This document shows, piece by piece, positions 1 through 8,198 of a stretch of 64,000 nt of DNA. The DNA comes from CAWGAJ01 sp963820545. GTDB taxonomy: Bacteria; Planctomycetota; Planctomycetia; Pirellulales; Thermoguttaceae. The stretch covers positions 806,001 through 870,000 of the forward strand of contig CAWGAJ010000002.1 in the NCBI GenBank assembly GCA_963820545.1, read 5' to 3'. Both the position numbers and the translations under genes were made by a program. Below the pieces are notes generated by a model. That model was not told the DNA's origin and made no database searches. It saw only the letters and a list, made by a program, of their open reading frames with translations. How positions within the stretch are numbered: the stretch's first letter is position 1; every line of letters starts with the position of its first letter.

Positions 1-374
1 AACCGGCAGCCTGCGTTATTGGCACGGCCTATAACGACAATCCCGAAGGTCTGGGAAGAGTGGTCCGCGATGCCCAGGGGCATTTTTTAGCGATTGTCGA
101 GCATCGCGACGCTACCGACGCGCAGCGAAAAATCAAAGAAGTGAGCATGAGTAATTACGTGTTCGATTGTCAAGACCTGCTCGATGCTTTAGACTACATA
201 CGTCCCGACAACAAGCAGGGCGAGTATTACCTTACCGATGTTCCCGGCGTACTGCTTTCCCGGCACCTGGAGGTTCGGGCCGTGCCCGTGCTTCAGCCTT
301 GTGAGGTGCTGAGTATCAATAATTTGGATGAACTTAAGCGGGTAGAAGCCGAAATGGCCGTCAGGGGAGGATGA
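1..374 (+). CDS. UDP-GlcNAc pyrophosphorylase-type nucleotidyltransferase, 3' end
   Basis: The open frame enters from the left edge (codons in phase with base 3) and reads AYNDNPEGLGRVVRDA, then EYYLTDVPGVL, then LSINNLDEL. These are the conserved blocks of the GlmU N-terminal uridylyltransferase domain, which makes UDP-GlcNAc from GlcNAc-1-P and UTP for peptidoglycan and envelope precursors. The frame stops at 374, just after the nucleotidyltransferase fold, so the left-handed beta-helix acetyltransferase half of classical GlmU is absent. Stand-alone NTP transferases of this type next to prs are known in planctomycetes. The 5' end lies outside the window. The stop codon overlaps a run of 7-bp repeats (369-389). 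The family is secure; the exact substrate is inferred. Confidence 0.8.
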   Translation, partial: PAACVIGTAYNDNPEGLGRVVRDAQGHFLAIVEHRDATDAQRKIKEVSMSNYVFDCQDLLDALDYIRPDNKQGEYYLTDVPGVLLSRHLEVRAVPVLQPCEVLSINNLDELKRVEAEMAVRGG

Positions 375-395
375 AGGATAAAGGAAATAATCAAT

Positions 396-425
396 CTTGT
401 TCCCACGCTCCAGCGTGGGAACAAG
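396..425. repeat. REP-like perfect hairpin (GTTCCCA family)
   Basis: Two 14-base arms (CTTGTTCCCACGCT and its complement) are separated by two bases, which gives a perfect stem-loop between the NTP transferase and prs. Related hairpins with core GTTCCCA...TGGGAAC lie at 44527-44555 and 44661-44687. It is a dispersed extragenic palindrome. There is no T-tract, so it is not a classical terminator. Confidence 0.8.
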
Positions 426-429
426 AAAA

Positions 430-464
430 AACTGTAAACTGATAACTGTAAACTAAAAACTGAA
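430..464. repeat. 7-bp tandem repeat abutting the prs start
   Basis: Five consecutive degenerate heptamers of the form AACTGTA / AACTGAT run to within two bases of the prs ATG at 467. There is no Shine-Dalgarno motif between the array and the start codon. A shorter heptad run (GGATGAA, GGATAAA) lies at 369-389 over the stop of the preceding gene. Confidence 0.75.
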
Positions 465-466
465 CA

Positions 467-1407
467 ATGAACTCCATGAAACTTTTTACCGGACGCGCCC
501 ATCCGGGCTTGGCCAAAAAGATCTGCGAATATCTCGGCTTGCCGCAGGGCCGGGCGATCATGGGCAATTTTCCCGACGGCGAAATCTCCTGCAAAATCGA
601 CGAGGACGTGCGCGGGCGCGACGTGTACATCGTGCAGCCCACCTGCCCGCCGGTCAACGATAACTTGATGGAACTGTTGGTGATGATCGACAGTTTCAAG
701 CGGGCCAGCGCCGAACGCATTACCGCCGTGATCCCTTACTACGGCTATGCCCGGCAAGACCGCAAGGACGAAGGCCGCGTGCCCATCACGGCCAAACTGG
801 TGGCGAATCTTATTTCCCGGGCGGGCGCCGACCGCGTGTTGGCCATGGATTTGCACACGGCTCAAATCCAAGGATTTTTCGACATTCCCGTGGACCATCT
901 CTACGCCGCGCCGGTAATCGATGAGCACATTAAAAACATGGGTCTGGCCGACGACTTCGTGGTCGTCAGCCCTGACGAAGGCAGCATTAAACGGGCGCTG
1001 CTCCACATTGCCCGCATCGGCGGCCGGCTGGCGATTATCGATAAACGCCGCAGCAGCGCGGAAAATACCAATCAAGCCCACGTCATCGGCCAAGACGTGC
1101 GCGGCGCGTGGTCTGGATCTTTGACGACATGATCAGCACGGGCGGATCGATTTGCGGGGCCGCCGAGATGATGAAGGCCAATGGTGCGCGGAAAATATAT
1201 CTCGCCGCCACCCACGGGCTGCTCTGCGGCTCGGCAGTCGAAAGCATTGAAAAAGCCCCGGTGGACAAACTAATTATTACCGACACCATCCCCCTGCCCG
1301 CGGAAAAGCAAATTGCCAAGATTACCGTACTCAGCGTGGCCCCTCTTCTGGGTGAGGCCATCAAACGCATCCACCGCAACGAATCCGTAAGCCACTTGTT
1401 TGGGTAG
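467..1407 (+). CDS. prs: Ribose-phosphate pyrophosphokinase (frameshifted near 1103)
   Basis: Prs makes PRPP from ribose-5-phosphate and ATP in the cytoplasm, feeding nucleotide, His and Trp synthesis. The N-terminal frame shows the start MKLFTGRAHPGLA, the catalytic-flap region YYGYARQDRKDEGR and the metal-binding AMDLHTAQIQGFFDIP. The PRPP-binding loop FDDMISTGGS lies in the next frame (from 1108). The frames join if one C is restored in the run at about 1100-1106, giving DVRGRVVWIFDDM, so a one-base deletion is the simplest reading. Joined length is about 313 residues, normal for the family. Prs is essential, so a consensus error is more likely than a pseudogene. The start lacks a Shine-Dalgarno motif and sits directly behind a 7-bp repeat array. 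Confidence 0.93.
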
Positions 1408-1573
1408 TTAATATCGCCGGAAATTTCTTCCTCTGGGATTGCATTTCTTGATGATTGCGACAAAATAAATGATTCGCCATCTTTAGGGCCGTGATTATCA
1501 TTCAGAACGAAATCATTCGGGCGCTAACATGGATCGGCGAAGCCAAGTTGGCTTTTTATAATCGAGGATGCTC

Positions 1574-2209
1574 ATGGCGGAACAAATGACCGTGGAACTT
1601 CGCGAGAGCCGAGGGAAAATGAATAACCGTCGTCTGCGCCGGTTGGGAAAAATCCCGGCCGTGCTTTATGGTCACGGCGAGGAAAACGTTTGCCTGGCGG
1701 TTTCGGCCGACGTTTTAAGCGCGACCTTGCGCCACGGCAGCCGTCTGGTGGACCTGACCGGGGCAGTCAAGGAATCGGCCTTTATCCGCGATATGCAATG
1801 GGATACCTGGGGCACGCACGTTTTGCACGTGGATTTCACCCGCATTTCGGCCGACGAAGTGGTCGAAGTGACCTTGAACATCGAGCTCCGCGGCGAGGCC
1901 CCGGGCGTACGCGAGGGCGGAGTGATCAATCAGCTTATCCACGACGTGGATATCGCTTGCCCGGCCGGATCGATACCCGAAAAACTGCAAGTAAATATCA
2001 ACCATCTGAAACTCGAAGAATCGATCCCCTTGTCGGCCATCCAACTGCCCCAGGGCGCAAAACTTTTAGTGGAAGATTTGGCGGCGATCGTCGTCGAGTG
2101 CGTTGTGCCGCAAGAACTGCCCGAAGAGGCGGCGGCCGAGGCGGCCCCTGGCGAACCGGAAGTCATCGGCGCCAAGAAGGAGGAAGAAGCAGAGAAAGAG
2201 GAAGAGTGA
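1574..2209 (+). CDS. rplY: 50S ribosomal protein L25, long Ctc form
   Basis: The protein binds 5S rRNA in the large subunit. The N-terminal L25 domain (about residues 1-95) shows RRLGKIPAVLYGHG and a histidine-rich HVLHVDFTRI strand. The C-terminal TL5/Ctc domain (about 95-185) contains ELRGEAPGVREGGVINQ. The tail is a charged run of Glu, Ala and Lys. ATG at 1574 is preferred to 1568 because GAGG at 1564-1567 then lies six bases upstream. It sits between prs and pth, the usual neighbours of ctc. The frame is intact. Confidence 0.93.
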   Translation: MAEQMTVELRESRGKMNNRRLRRLGKIPAVLYGHGEENVCLAVSADVLSATLRHGSRLVDLTGAVKESAFIRDMQWDTWGTHVLHVDFTRISADEVVEVTLNIELRGEAPGVREGGVINQLIHDVDIACPAGSIPEKLQVNINHLKLEESIPLSAIQLPQGAKLLVEDLAAIVVECVVPQELPEEAAAEAAPGEPEVIGAKKEEEAEKEEE

Positions 2210-2230
2210 TATTGCAAATTACGGATAACC

Positions 2231-2288
2231 ATAAAGCCGCGACCGGTGGTCGCGATAAAGACATAAAATGCGACCAGTGGTCACAATT
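2231..2288. repeat. Short GCGACC hairpins between L25 and pth
   Basis: GCGACC-GGT-GGTCGC forms a small palindrome at about 2237-2251, and a variant (GCGACCAGTGGTCAC) follows at about 2269-2283. The same GCCGCGACC-type hairpin recurs near 14100-14145 and 39803-39830, so it belongs to a dispersed family. Confidence 0.45.
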
Positions 2289-2296
2289 TAGAAAAA

Positions 2297-2871
2297 ATGA
2301 AACTTGTGGTTGGGCTGGGCAATCCGGGCCGAAAGTATGAGGGCACTCGGCACAACGTGGGCTATGCGATCCTGGCCGAGTTGGCCCGAAATTGCGGGGC
2401 CTCGGCGGTCAAACACAAGTTTCACGGCGAGCTGCTGGAAGCGGAAATCGGCGGACAACAGGCCCTCTTGCTCTCGCCGCTGACTTACATGAACTTGAGC
2501 GGACTGAGCGTATCCGAGGCCAAAAACTTTTATAAAATACCGGAAGAAAATTTATTGGTGTTGTGCGACGATCTGAATCTGCCCTTGGGCCGATTGCGGA
2601 TCCGGCGCAAGGATCGGCCGGCGGACAAAAAGGATTGGAAGATATTATTCGCCGGTTGGGAAACGAAAATTTTCCCCGCTTGCGCCTGGGCATCGGCACG
2701 CCGCCCGAAGGCTGCCAGTGGACCGACTTTGTGCTGCGTAAGTTTAGCGAGGAGGAAATTCCGCAAATCCAACAGGCCGTGCAGCGGGCCGCAGAGGCCG
2801 TGGCCGTCTGGGTCCGCGAGGGCCTCGAAGTCTGCATGAATCAATATAATGGGGATAACGATAAATTTTAA
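2297..2871 (+). CDS. pth: Peptidyl-tRNA hydrolase (frameshifted near 2608)
   Basis: Pth releases peptides from prematurely dissociated peptidyl-tRNA. Visible motifs are VVGLGNPGRKYEGTRHNVGY, which includes the catalytic His, SPLTYMNLSG and CDDLNLPLGRLRIR. The next frame supplies GSAGGQKGLEDIIRR and FPRLRLGIGTPPEG. Restoring one base at about 2605-2610 joins them as RRQGSAGGQKGL, where the family has the GSAGG.NGL signature. Joined length is about 190 residues, as expected. The 3' end overlaps the region in front of rpsF. The break is probably an assembly error in an essential gene. Confidence 0.92.
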
Positions 2872-2884
2872 GAGGAGCGATGCT

Positions 2885-3336
2885 TTGGCTGCTAACGTTT
2901 ATGAAGGTTTGTTTATTTTCGATCCCAATCGCTACGGGCAAGATCCCGAGGGAGTGTCCGGCCAGATTCCCGCACTGATTGAAAAGCTGGGCGGCGAAAT
3001 CCTGGTCAGCCGGCTTTGGGAGGAGCGCCGCCTGGCGTATCCGATCAAGGGACAGCGCAAGGGAACCTATTGGCTCATTTATTTCCGGCTCCACAGCGGA
3101 AAATTGGCCGAAGTAAAACGGCAATGCCAGATCAACGAAAACCTGCTGCGGGGCTTGTTCCTCAAGGTCGAGCCGCGGATTGTGGACACTTTGGTCGAGC
3201 ACGCCCGCTCGGCCCCGGCCATCATCAGCAGCGGAGAAGAAGAGGTGCCCCTCCCGTCACTGAAAAAATCATCCCCGCGGTGGTACTAGAGCCCGAGGAA
3301 TTGGGAATCAGCATCGACGCGGTTGAAGAAGAATAA
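2885..3336 (+). CDS. rpsF: 30S ribosomal protein S6 (frameshifted near 3250)
   Basis: S6 is a small-subunit protein that pairs with S18. ANVYEGLFIFDPNRYGQD, WEERRLAYPIKGQRKGTYW and INENLLRGLFLKVE are typical of S6. TTG at 2885 is chosen because AGGAG (2873-2877) precedes it by seven bases and the product then starts MAANVYEG. An ATG at 2880 would fit only if a T were missing from the following T run. Near the 3' end the frame changes within a C run at about 3246-3255; restoring one C gives the acidic tail ending SIDAVEEE. It leads the S6-ssb-L9 operon. rpsR, which in many bacteria lies between ssb and rplI, is absent here. Confidence 0.9.
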
Positions 3337-3373
3337 AACACGGTGGAAGAAGAATCAATAGGAGCGAACCATC

Positions 3374-3839
3374 ATGGCCAATTTTAATCGCGTGATCCTG
3401 GTGGGCAATTTGACCCGTGATCCAGAGTTACGTTACATCCAAAGCGGCACCGCGGTGTCCGACGTCGGGCTGGCCGTAAACGACCGGCGGAAAAACTCCA
3501 ACGGCGAATGGATCGAGGAAACCACGTTCGTCGACGTGACTTTTTGGGGTCGGACGGCCGAAGTGGCCAGCGAATACCTGGGCAAAGGATCGCCGGTGTT
3601 GATCGAGGGTCGGCTGAAGCTCGACAGTTGGGAAACGCAAGACGGGCAGAAACGCTCCCGGCTCCGCGTGGTATGCGAGCGCATGCAAATGCTCGGGTCG
3701 CAAGGGCGAGGGACGCGGCGGAGCAGCCCCTGCGGGTCAAAACGCGGCCCGGCAAAGTTCCGAATCTGCACAGCCCGCCCCGCCCGACGATTTTGACCTG
3801 CCCCCGCCCGAAGCCACGGGCGACGACATCCCCTTTTGA
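3374..3839 (+). CDS. ssb: Single-stranded DNA-binding protein (frameshifted near 3696)
   Basis: SSB coats single-stranded DNA and recruits replication and repair enzymes. The OB fold covers about residues 1-110: MANFNRVILVGNLTRDPELRY, then FVDVTFWGRTAEVASEYLGK. A frame change at about 3695-3697, consistent with one extra G, is needed to reach the low-complexity linker. The tail is DDFDLPPPEATGDDIPF, the canonical acidic interaction tip. Total is about 154 residues. An AATAGGAGCG ribosome-binding region lies 5' of the ATG. The tail in the third frame is strong evidence that the gene is intact in the organism. Confidence 0.93.
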
Positions 3840-3861
3840 ATTATTTAAGGTGTAACATTTA

Positions 3862-4411
3862 ATGAGTACTACAAATGCATCCGCAAAAGCTCGAGATAAA
3901 CATAGCGGCAAGCGATTGCCCAAAGGTTCTGCATGGCGGCGTGGAACTGCTTTTGATCCAGACCGTGGAACATCTCGGCAAGCAAGGCGACGTGGTGGAA
4001 GTCCACCGGGGTTATGCCACGAACTATCTTATTCCCCAAGGTCTGGCCACCATTGCCACCGATCATCACAAACGCATGGTGGAAAAACACCGGGCGCAAC
4101 TAGAAGCCATCGAGAAGGCCCGCATGGCCGGTTTGCAGAGCCTGGCCGCCGATTTGGCCCAGCAAAGCATTACCATCGAGGCCAACACCAACGACGAGGG
4201 CCACCTCTACGGTTCGGTCAATGCCTCGGATGTAGCCAATGCCCTAAAGCGCGTGGGCTTCCATATCGGACCAGACCAGGTCCGGCTCCAAGGCCCGTTG
4301 AAGGAATTGGGTCTGTACACCATTAAAATTCATCTCGGCTCGGACGTGGACACGGAAGTAAAAATTTGGGTAGTCCCCTCAGTGGCCGAAGACGTAGACA
4401 CGGCAAATTAG
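3862..4411 (+). CDS. rplI: 50S ribosomal protein L9 with N-terminal extension (frameshifted near 3927)
   Basis: The core shows GGVELLLIQTVEHLGKQGDVVEV and GYATNYLIPQGLA, the rRNA-binding N domain, then the long connecting helix and a C domain with ANTNDEGHLYGSV. ATG at 3862 encodes a basic extension, MSTTNASAKARDKHSGKRL, before LPKG. Removing one T at about 3926-3928 puts it in frame with the L9 core as LPKGLHGGVEL. Planctomycete L9 proteins as I recall them carry such a basic leader, so I prefer this start to the internal ATG at 3875. It is the last gene of the S6-ssb-L9 operon and is followed by a terminator. Confidence 0.9.
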
Positions 4412-4444
4412 AGAATCGCTCAACCACCAATTTTGTGCATTTTA

Positions 4445-4475
4445 AGCCCACGGGTTGCATCCTGTGGGCTTTTTT
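4445..4475 (+). terminator. Rho-independent terminator after rplI
   Basis: AGCCCACGGG pairs with CCTGTGGGCT (one G-U pair) around a six-base loop and is followed by a run of T residues, 34 bases after the rplI stop. Confidence 0.9.
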
Positions 4476-4572
4476 CTCGATAGTTAAAGAGTACCTGCCG
4501 CATAACAATTGCCGACAGAGCACCTGATCGACTGGTTGTATATTTCAGCGAAAAGTTCTATATTCATTTCCG

Positions 4573-4600
4573 GCCCCTGAACCCTGACCCCTGACCCCTT
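4573..4600. repeat. 7-bp tandem repeat upstream of dnaB
   Basis: Four heptamers of the type AACCCTG / ACCCCTG end eight bases before the dnaB ATG. The gap holds a short pyrimidine run and no Shine-Dalgarno motif. Confidence 0.7.
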
Positions 4601-4608
4601 TCTTTATC

Positions 4609-6039
4609 ATGCCTACTTCCACACGTATTGATGGAGCTCAGTCCGTTGGCCGGTTGAGTTCCGAAATTCTCGATCGCCTGCCGCCGCAGAGTATCGAAGC
4701 GGAAAAAGCCGTCCTCGGCAGCTTGCTTTTGGACTGCAATCTCTGCGACGAGGTGGCGTTGCTGCTACGGCCCGAGGATTTTCACGCGCAGGCAAATGAA
4801 ATAATTTATCGCCATCTGCTGGCCATGCAGGAAACGGGCAAGCGGATCGACGCCATGCTCTTGGTCGAACATCTTAAGCACTCGGGCGATTTCGAGACCG
4901 TGGGCGGGGCGGCCTATCTGGCCGAGGTGGCCCAATCGGTGCCTTACGCCGCCAATGCCGTGTATTACGCCAAAATAGTTCGCGAAAAAGCCACCCTTCG
5001 GGAGCTGATCCACGCCGGCAGCGAAATCATCCGCGATGCTTACGATGCCACCGTCGGCCCGGAGGAAATCGTTAGCCAGGCGGAACAAAAAATCTTCGCC
5101 GTGCACGACCAGCGGAGCACCGATCGTACGATCAACATTCAGAATCTTTTAGTGGAGGCCTTTGACCGCATCGACGCCCGGCTCCAGCGGGGCGAAGGCG
5201 TGGGCATCCCCACCGGTTTCCGCGACCTGGACAATCTCACCGGCGGCCTGCACGACTCGGAATTGATCGTCCTCGCCGCCCGGCCCAGCATGGGCAAAAC
5301 CTCCTTGGCCATCAACATCGCCGAGAACGTGGCCATTGAAAGCAATATCACCACGCTTTTCGTCAGCCTGGAAATGGCCCGCCTGGAACTTGCCCAACGC
5401 ATGCTCTGCTCGCAAGGCAAAATCGACGCCAACAAATTCCGCAGCGGATTCCTCTCCGGCGAGGATCACCGCAAACTGGCCGAGGCCTCGGCCAAATTCA
5501 GCAATGCGCCGCTCTGGATCGACGATACGCCCAGCCACACGGTAACCGAAATCGCCGCCTGTGCCCGGCGCATGAAACGCAAACAAAACCTGGGGCTGCT
5601 GGTTATCGACTACCTGCAACTCATGCAGCCCGACGATCCCAAAGATCCCCGCCAAGAACAAGTGGCCAAAATGACCCGCCGCCTGAAAACCCTCGCCCGC
5701 GAACTGCAAATTCCCCTGATCTGCGTGGCCCAATTAAACCGCCAGGCCGAGCCCGGAAAAGAAGGACATCGCCCCCGGCTCAGCCACCTGCGCGAGTCCG
5801 GCGCCATCGAACAAGACGCCGACGTGGTAGTCTTCATCCACCGCGAGGAATACTATCAAACCCGCGAGGAAGCCCAACAGGCGGGCACTTCCGGATTGGC
5901 CGACGCCATCGTGGCCAAACAACGCAACGGCCCCACCGGCGACGTCAAACTCGCCTGGTTTGCCAAGCACACCCGTTTCGAAAATCTCGCCCAAAAACCC
6001 TACGAGGAATTCGCCGGCTACGCCGCCGAAGAATTTTAG
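4609..6039 (+). CDS. dnaB: Replicative DNA helicase DnaB
   Basis: Hexameric 5'-3' helicase of the replication fork, which loads and stimulates primase. The N-terminal DnaB domain (about residues 25-125) begins PPQSIEAEKAVLGSLLLD. The RecA-like core (about 190-460) has Walker A ARPSMGKTS, the DnaB motif VSLEM and Walker B LLVIDYLQLM. Motif H4 is seen as RESGAIEQDADVVVFIHR. At 476 residues it is full length with no inteins. The frame is unbroken. It follows the ribosomal operon but is separated by a terminator, so it has its own transcription start within 4476-4608. Confidence 0.96.
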   Translation: MPTSTRIDGAQSVGRLSSEILDRLPPQSIEAEKAVLGSLLLDCNLCDEVALLLRPEDFHAQANEIIYRHLLAMQETGKRIDAMLLVEHLKHSGDFETVGGAAYLAEVAQSVPYAANAVYYAKIVREKATLRELIHAGSEIIRDAYDATVGPEEIVSQAEQKIFAVHDQRSTDRTINIQNLLVEAFDRIDARLQRGEGVGIPTGFRDLDNLTGGLHDSELIVLAARPSMGKTSLAINIAENVAIESNITTLFVSLEMARLELAQRMLCSQGKIDANKFRSGFLSGEDHRKLAEASAKFSNAPLWIDDTPSHTVTEIAACARRMKRKQNLGLLVIDYLQLMQPDDPKDPRQEQVAKMTRRLKTLARELQIPLICVAQLNRQAEPGKEGHRPRLSHLRESGAIEQDADVVVFIHREEYYQTREEAQQAGTSGLADAIVAKQRNGPTGDVKLAWFAKHTRFENLAQKPYEEFAGYAAEEF

Positions 6040-6070
6040 AATAAGGAACTCTAACAAAACCTCTATTTAG

Positions 6071-6092
6071 CCCGCCGTGAATACACGGCGGG
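6071..6092. terminator. Hairpin after dnaB, possible terminator
   Basis: CCCGCCGTG and CACGGCGGG form a nine-base-pair stem with an AATA loop 32 bases after the dnaB stop. The downstream bases are only weakly T-rich, so termination is likely but not certain. Confidence 0.55.
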
Positions 6093-6182
6093 TTATTGAT
6101 AAATCAATGACGTAAGATCTTTAATGTATTTATACGCGAGGTTTTATTAGAATCCCTAAATAGTAGATGGGGTAGATAGAAA

Positions 6183-6217
6183 GGGATTCGGGGATCGGGA
6201 ATGGAGATTCGAGATAG
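6183..6217. repeat. 7-bp tandem repeat
   Basis: Five heptamers (GGGATTC, GGGGATC and variants) occupy the intergenic stretch between dnaB and the flagellin-like gene, next to two hairpin elements. Confidence 0.65.
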
Positions 6218-6224
6218 GGGCTTA

Positions 6225-6291
6225 GTTTAGCCCCGACACTTGTGTCGGGAGTTTTTGTTTAGCCAAGTAGGTCAGGCACTCCGTGCCTGAC
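6225..6291. repeat. Two REP-like hairpins (TTTAGCCCCG family and GTAGGTCAGGC family)
   Basis: At 6225-6251 a TTTAGCCCCG...CGGGAG palindrome is present; relatives lie at 20249-20277 (inverted), 42995-43021 and 62441-62508. At 6267-6291 is GTAGGTCAGGCA...TGCCTGAC; relatives lie at 30994-31017 and 31034-31057. Both are dispersed extragenic palindromes. Confidence 0.7.
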
Positions 6292-6333
6292 GATTCAAAT
6301 CAGTAATGGAACTGCTTGGCTGGCCTCATCACT

Positions 6334-7195
6334 TCAATTCTTACTGCTATTTTCGCCCAAAAGCTGCAAAACCATTCCTCGGTTGCGATTGGCAGTCACC
6401 AGCGCTTGCAGGGTAGCTTGGGCGAGGATTTCATCGCGGACTAAAAACGACATCGACTGCGCCATATCGGTATCGGCGATTTGGCTCAGCGACGTACTGA
6501 GGCTGATTTGCATGATATCGAGCACCGCGCGAGGAGCCGACGACGTACTTGTCGAATGCGCCTAACTGGGCCCGGTCTTGGGCGATTTGACTTTCGGCCG
6601 AGGTGACGATCTCCATGGCCTTCGCTAAATCGCCGTTGACCACGTTTGCACTGCCGCCGGCGGCCAAATCGCCGAGCTTGCCGGCCTCGCCGCCCAGCGA
6701 GCCGGCATTGACATCAGGCAGCGTGAGCGTTGTCGTATCATTCGGAATCGGCGAAAGCTTCAGCGTGATCGTCTGGCCGTCGAGCAGTTTTTGTCCGCCT
6801 AGCGACGTGTTGGCGCCAATGGCGTTGATGCCCTGGATGGCGGCATTGATTTCGATCTGCTTGGCTTGTTTATCCGCATCGCTCAGCCCGTTGCCGGTGG
6901 CTTCCACTACATTACCCTTGATGGTTCGCAAAAGATCGCCAACCTGGCCCATCGCGGAATCGGCCACGTTAATCATGTTATGGGCGTCGGCGGCATTACG
7001 GCTGGCCGCTTCGATGGCGGTTAGTTCACCGCGGATTTGTTCGGCCGCGATTAATGCGACCGGGTTATCCGATCCCCGATTAAGCAGGCTGCCCGTGGCC
7101 AACTGCTGGGTGATCAGCGCCATGCTGTTGCTCACCTTCATCAGATTATTCAAAGCCGTCAGATTAACGCCGGAAAGATTGGATCCAATGCGCAT
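6334..7195 (-). CDS. Flagellin-like protein (frameshifted near 6531)
   Basis: The N-terminal half reads MRIGSNLSGVNLTALNNLMK and later QLATGSLLNRGSDNPVALI, which is the flagellin D0/D1 pattern. The C-terminal half, in another frame, reads MQISLSTSLSQIADTDMAQS and ends in a helical AQATLQALVTANRNRG block typical of the flagellin C-terminal D0 helix. Removing one G at about 6530-6532 joins them. The protein, about 286 residues, has little variable central domain. Flagellin is exported and polymerises into the filament. No other flagellar gene is in the window, so whether this one makes a filament is open. Confidence 0.8.
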
Positions 7196-7514
7196 CTCTA
7201 TTGTTCTCCGAAAAGTATGGCACGGTCTACAGCCGCAAGCAAATGCCTGAACCTAACCGTATCAGCCCGGCCAAAGCCCGATGCCGCTAAAGATGAGAAT
7301 AAGATAAGCCACTATACAACTATAGCATGTCGCCGCAACTACTTATGCGACAATGATTAGTGGATCTCTCTCGTTCCGATGTCTTGAGGGGAAAATGAAA
7401 GGGAACCGGATGTCATTTTCTGTTACCAAGCACTCTGGAAAAGGAATAAGGTATGTTTAACCAATGATTCTGCAAAAATGGGATGTAGATATTGCTTTTC
7501 TTAAGGGGAGTAAA
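7196..7514. other. Gene-free stretch, nothing recognised
   Basis: This region lies between the divergent flagellin-like gene and the secreted protein at 7515 and must hold both promoters. I see no hairpin, repeat or conserved RNA I can name. Confidence 0.5.
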
Positions 7515-8159
7515 ATGTTGCCTAGATGTTTTTTCGCTAAACGGTTCCTTGTGGGAGTGCTCTTTGCACTGGACATCTGCGTTGGCGGCCAACGGATTTG
7601 CACGGCAGAGGACGGGGCTGTCGGCCAGTCCAGGCCGCGGTACTATCTGGAACTGAACGGCCAGCGTTTTTATCGGGCTTTCACCTCTGAGAAAGAGGAC
7701 CAATTGCTTAAGGAATATATCCCCGCGGGCGAAACGCTTGAACACTGGAACCAGTTGATGGCGGTCCATGTTTTCCTGAAATTCCCCAAAGAGATCGGGG
7801 TAGATGGATATCTGCAAAAAATGGATGAATCGATAAAAGCAAAAGATCCCGCGAATCGGTGTGAAGTATATAAAGATGAGAAGACGGGACAGGGTCTGCT
7901 GGACTTCTTGATGTGGGCTGAAAAACCGGAGCTTGTCGCAGAGTGGAATCTGATGCTGGTTAAGTATGTGGATGACGAGGGATTGATCGTCTATCAGTAC
8001 GCAAAACGCCACTACTTATCCGACCCTCATGAAGCCCAAGCAAAAGAACTTGGCATGGAAATCAGAAAACTGAGAGAAACGATGCCTCCCCTCGTTGTGA
8101 AAACGGACTTCGCGGAAAAAGAAGAGCAGGCGGATGAAACTCCTAGCGCGGCAAAGTAG
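7515..8159 (+). CDS. Secreted protein of unknown function
   Basis: ATG at 7515 is preferred to an upstream in-frame ATG (7464) because an AAGGGGAG motif lies just 5' of it and the product then opens with a basic residue-hydrophobic signal sequence (RFLVGVLFALDICVGG). The mature part, about 180 residues, contains YYLELNGQRFYRAFTSEKED and PAGETLEHWNQLMAVHVF. I recognise this as resembling uncharacterised secreted proteins but cannot assign a function. The tail is rich in Glu, Ala and Lys. No partner gene is evident; the next gene is convergent. Confidence 0.65.
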   Translation: MLPRCFFAKRFLVGVLFALDICVGGQRICTAEDGAVGQSRPRYYLELNGQRFYRAFTSEKEDQLLKEYIPAGETLEHWNQLMAVHVFLKFPKEIGVDGYLQKMDESIKAKDPANRCEVYKDEKTGQGLLDFLMWAEKPELVAEWNLMLVKYVDDEGLIVYQYAKRHYLSDPHEAQAKELGMEIRKLRETMPPLVVKTDFAEKEEQADETPSAAK

Positions 8160-8198
8160 AGTATGGGCGCCATCGGCCCGCCGCTGTTCTGGCCCCTT

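Noticed and set aside
293..1093. Long antisense open frame across prs
   Set aside because: Pure shadow of the high-GC prs coding sequence; no motif, and its 3' end runs into an intergenic hairpin and repeat.
467..4411. Calling prs, pth, rpsF, ssb and rplI pseudogenes
   Set aside because: All are essential, retain family-typical sequence on both sides of each break, and are repaired by single edits in homopolymer or CG runs; the same pattern occurs across the whole window.
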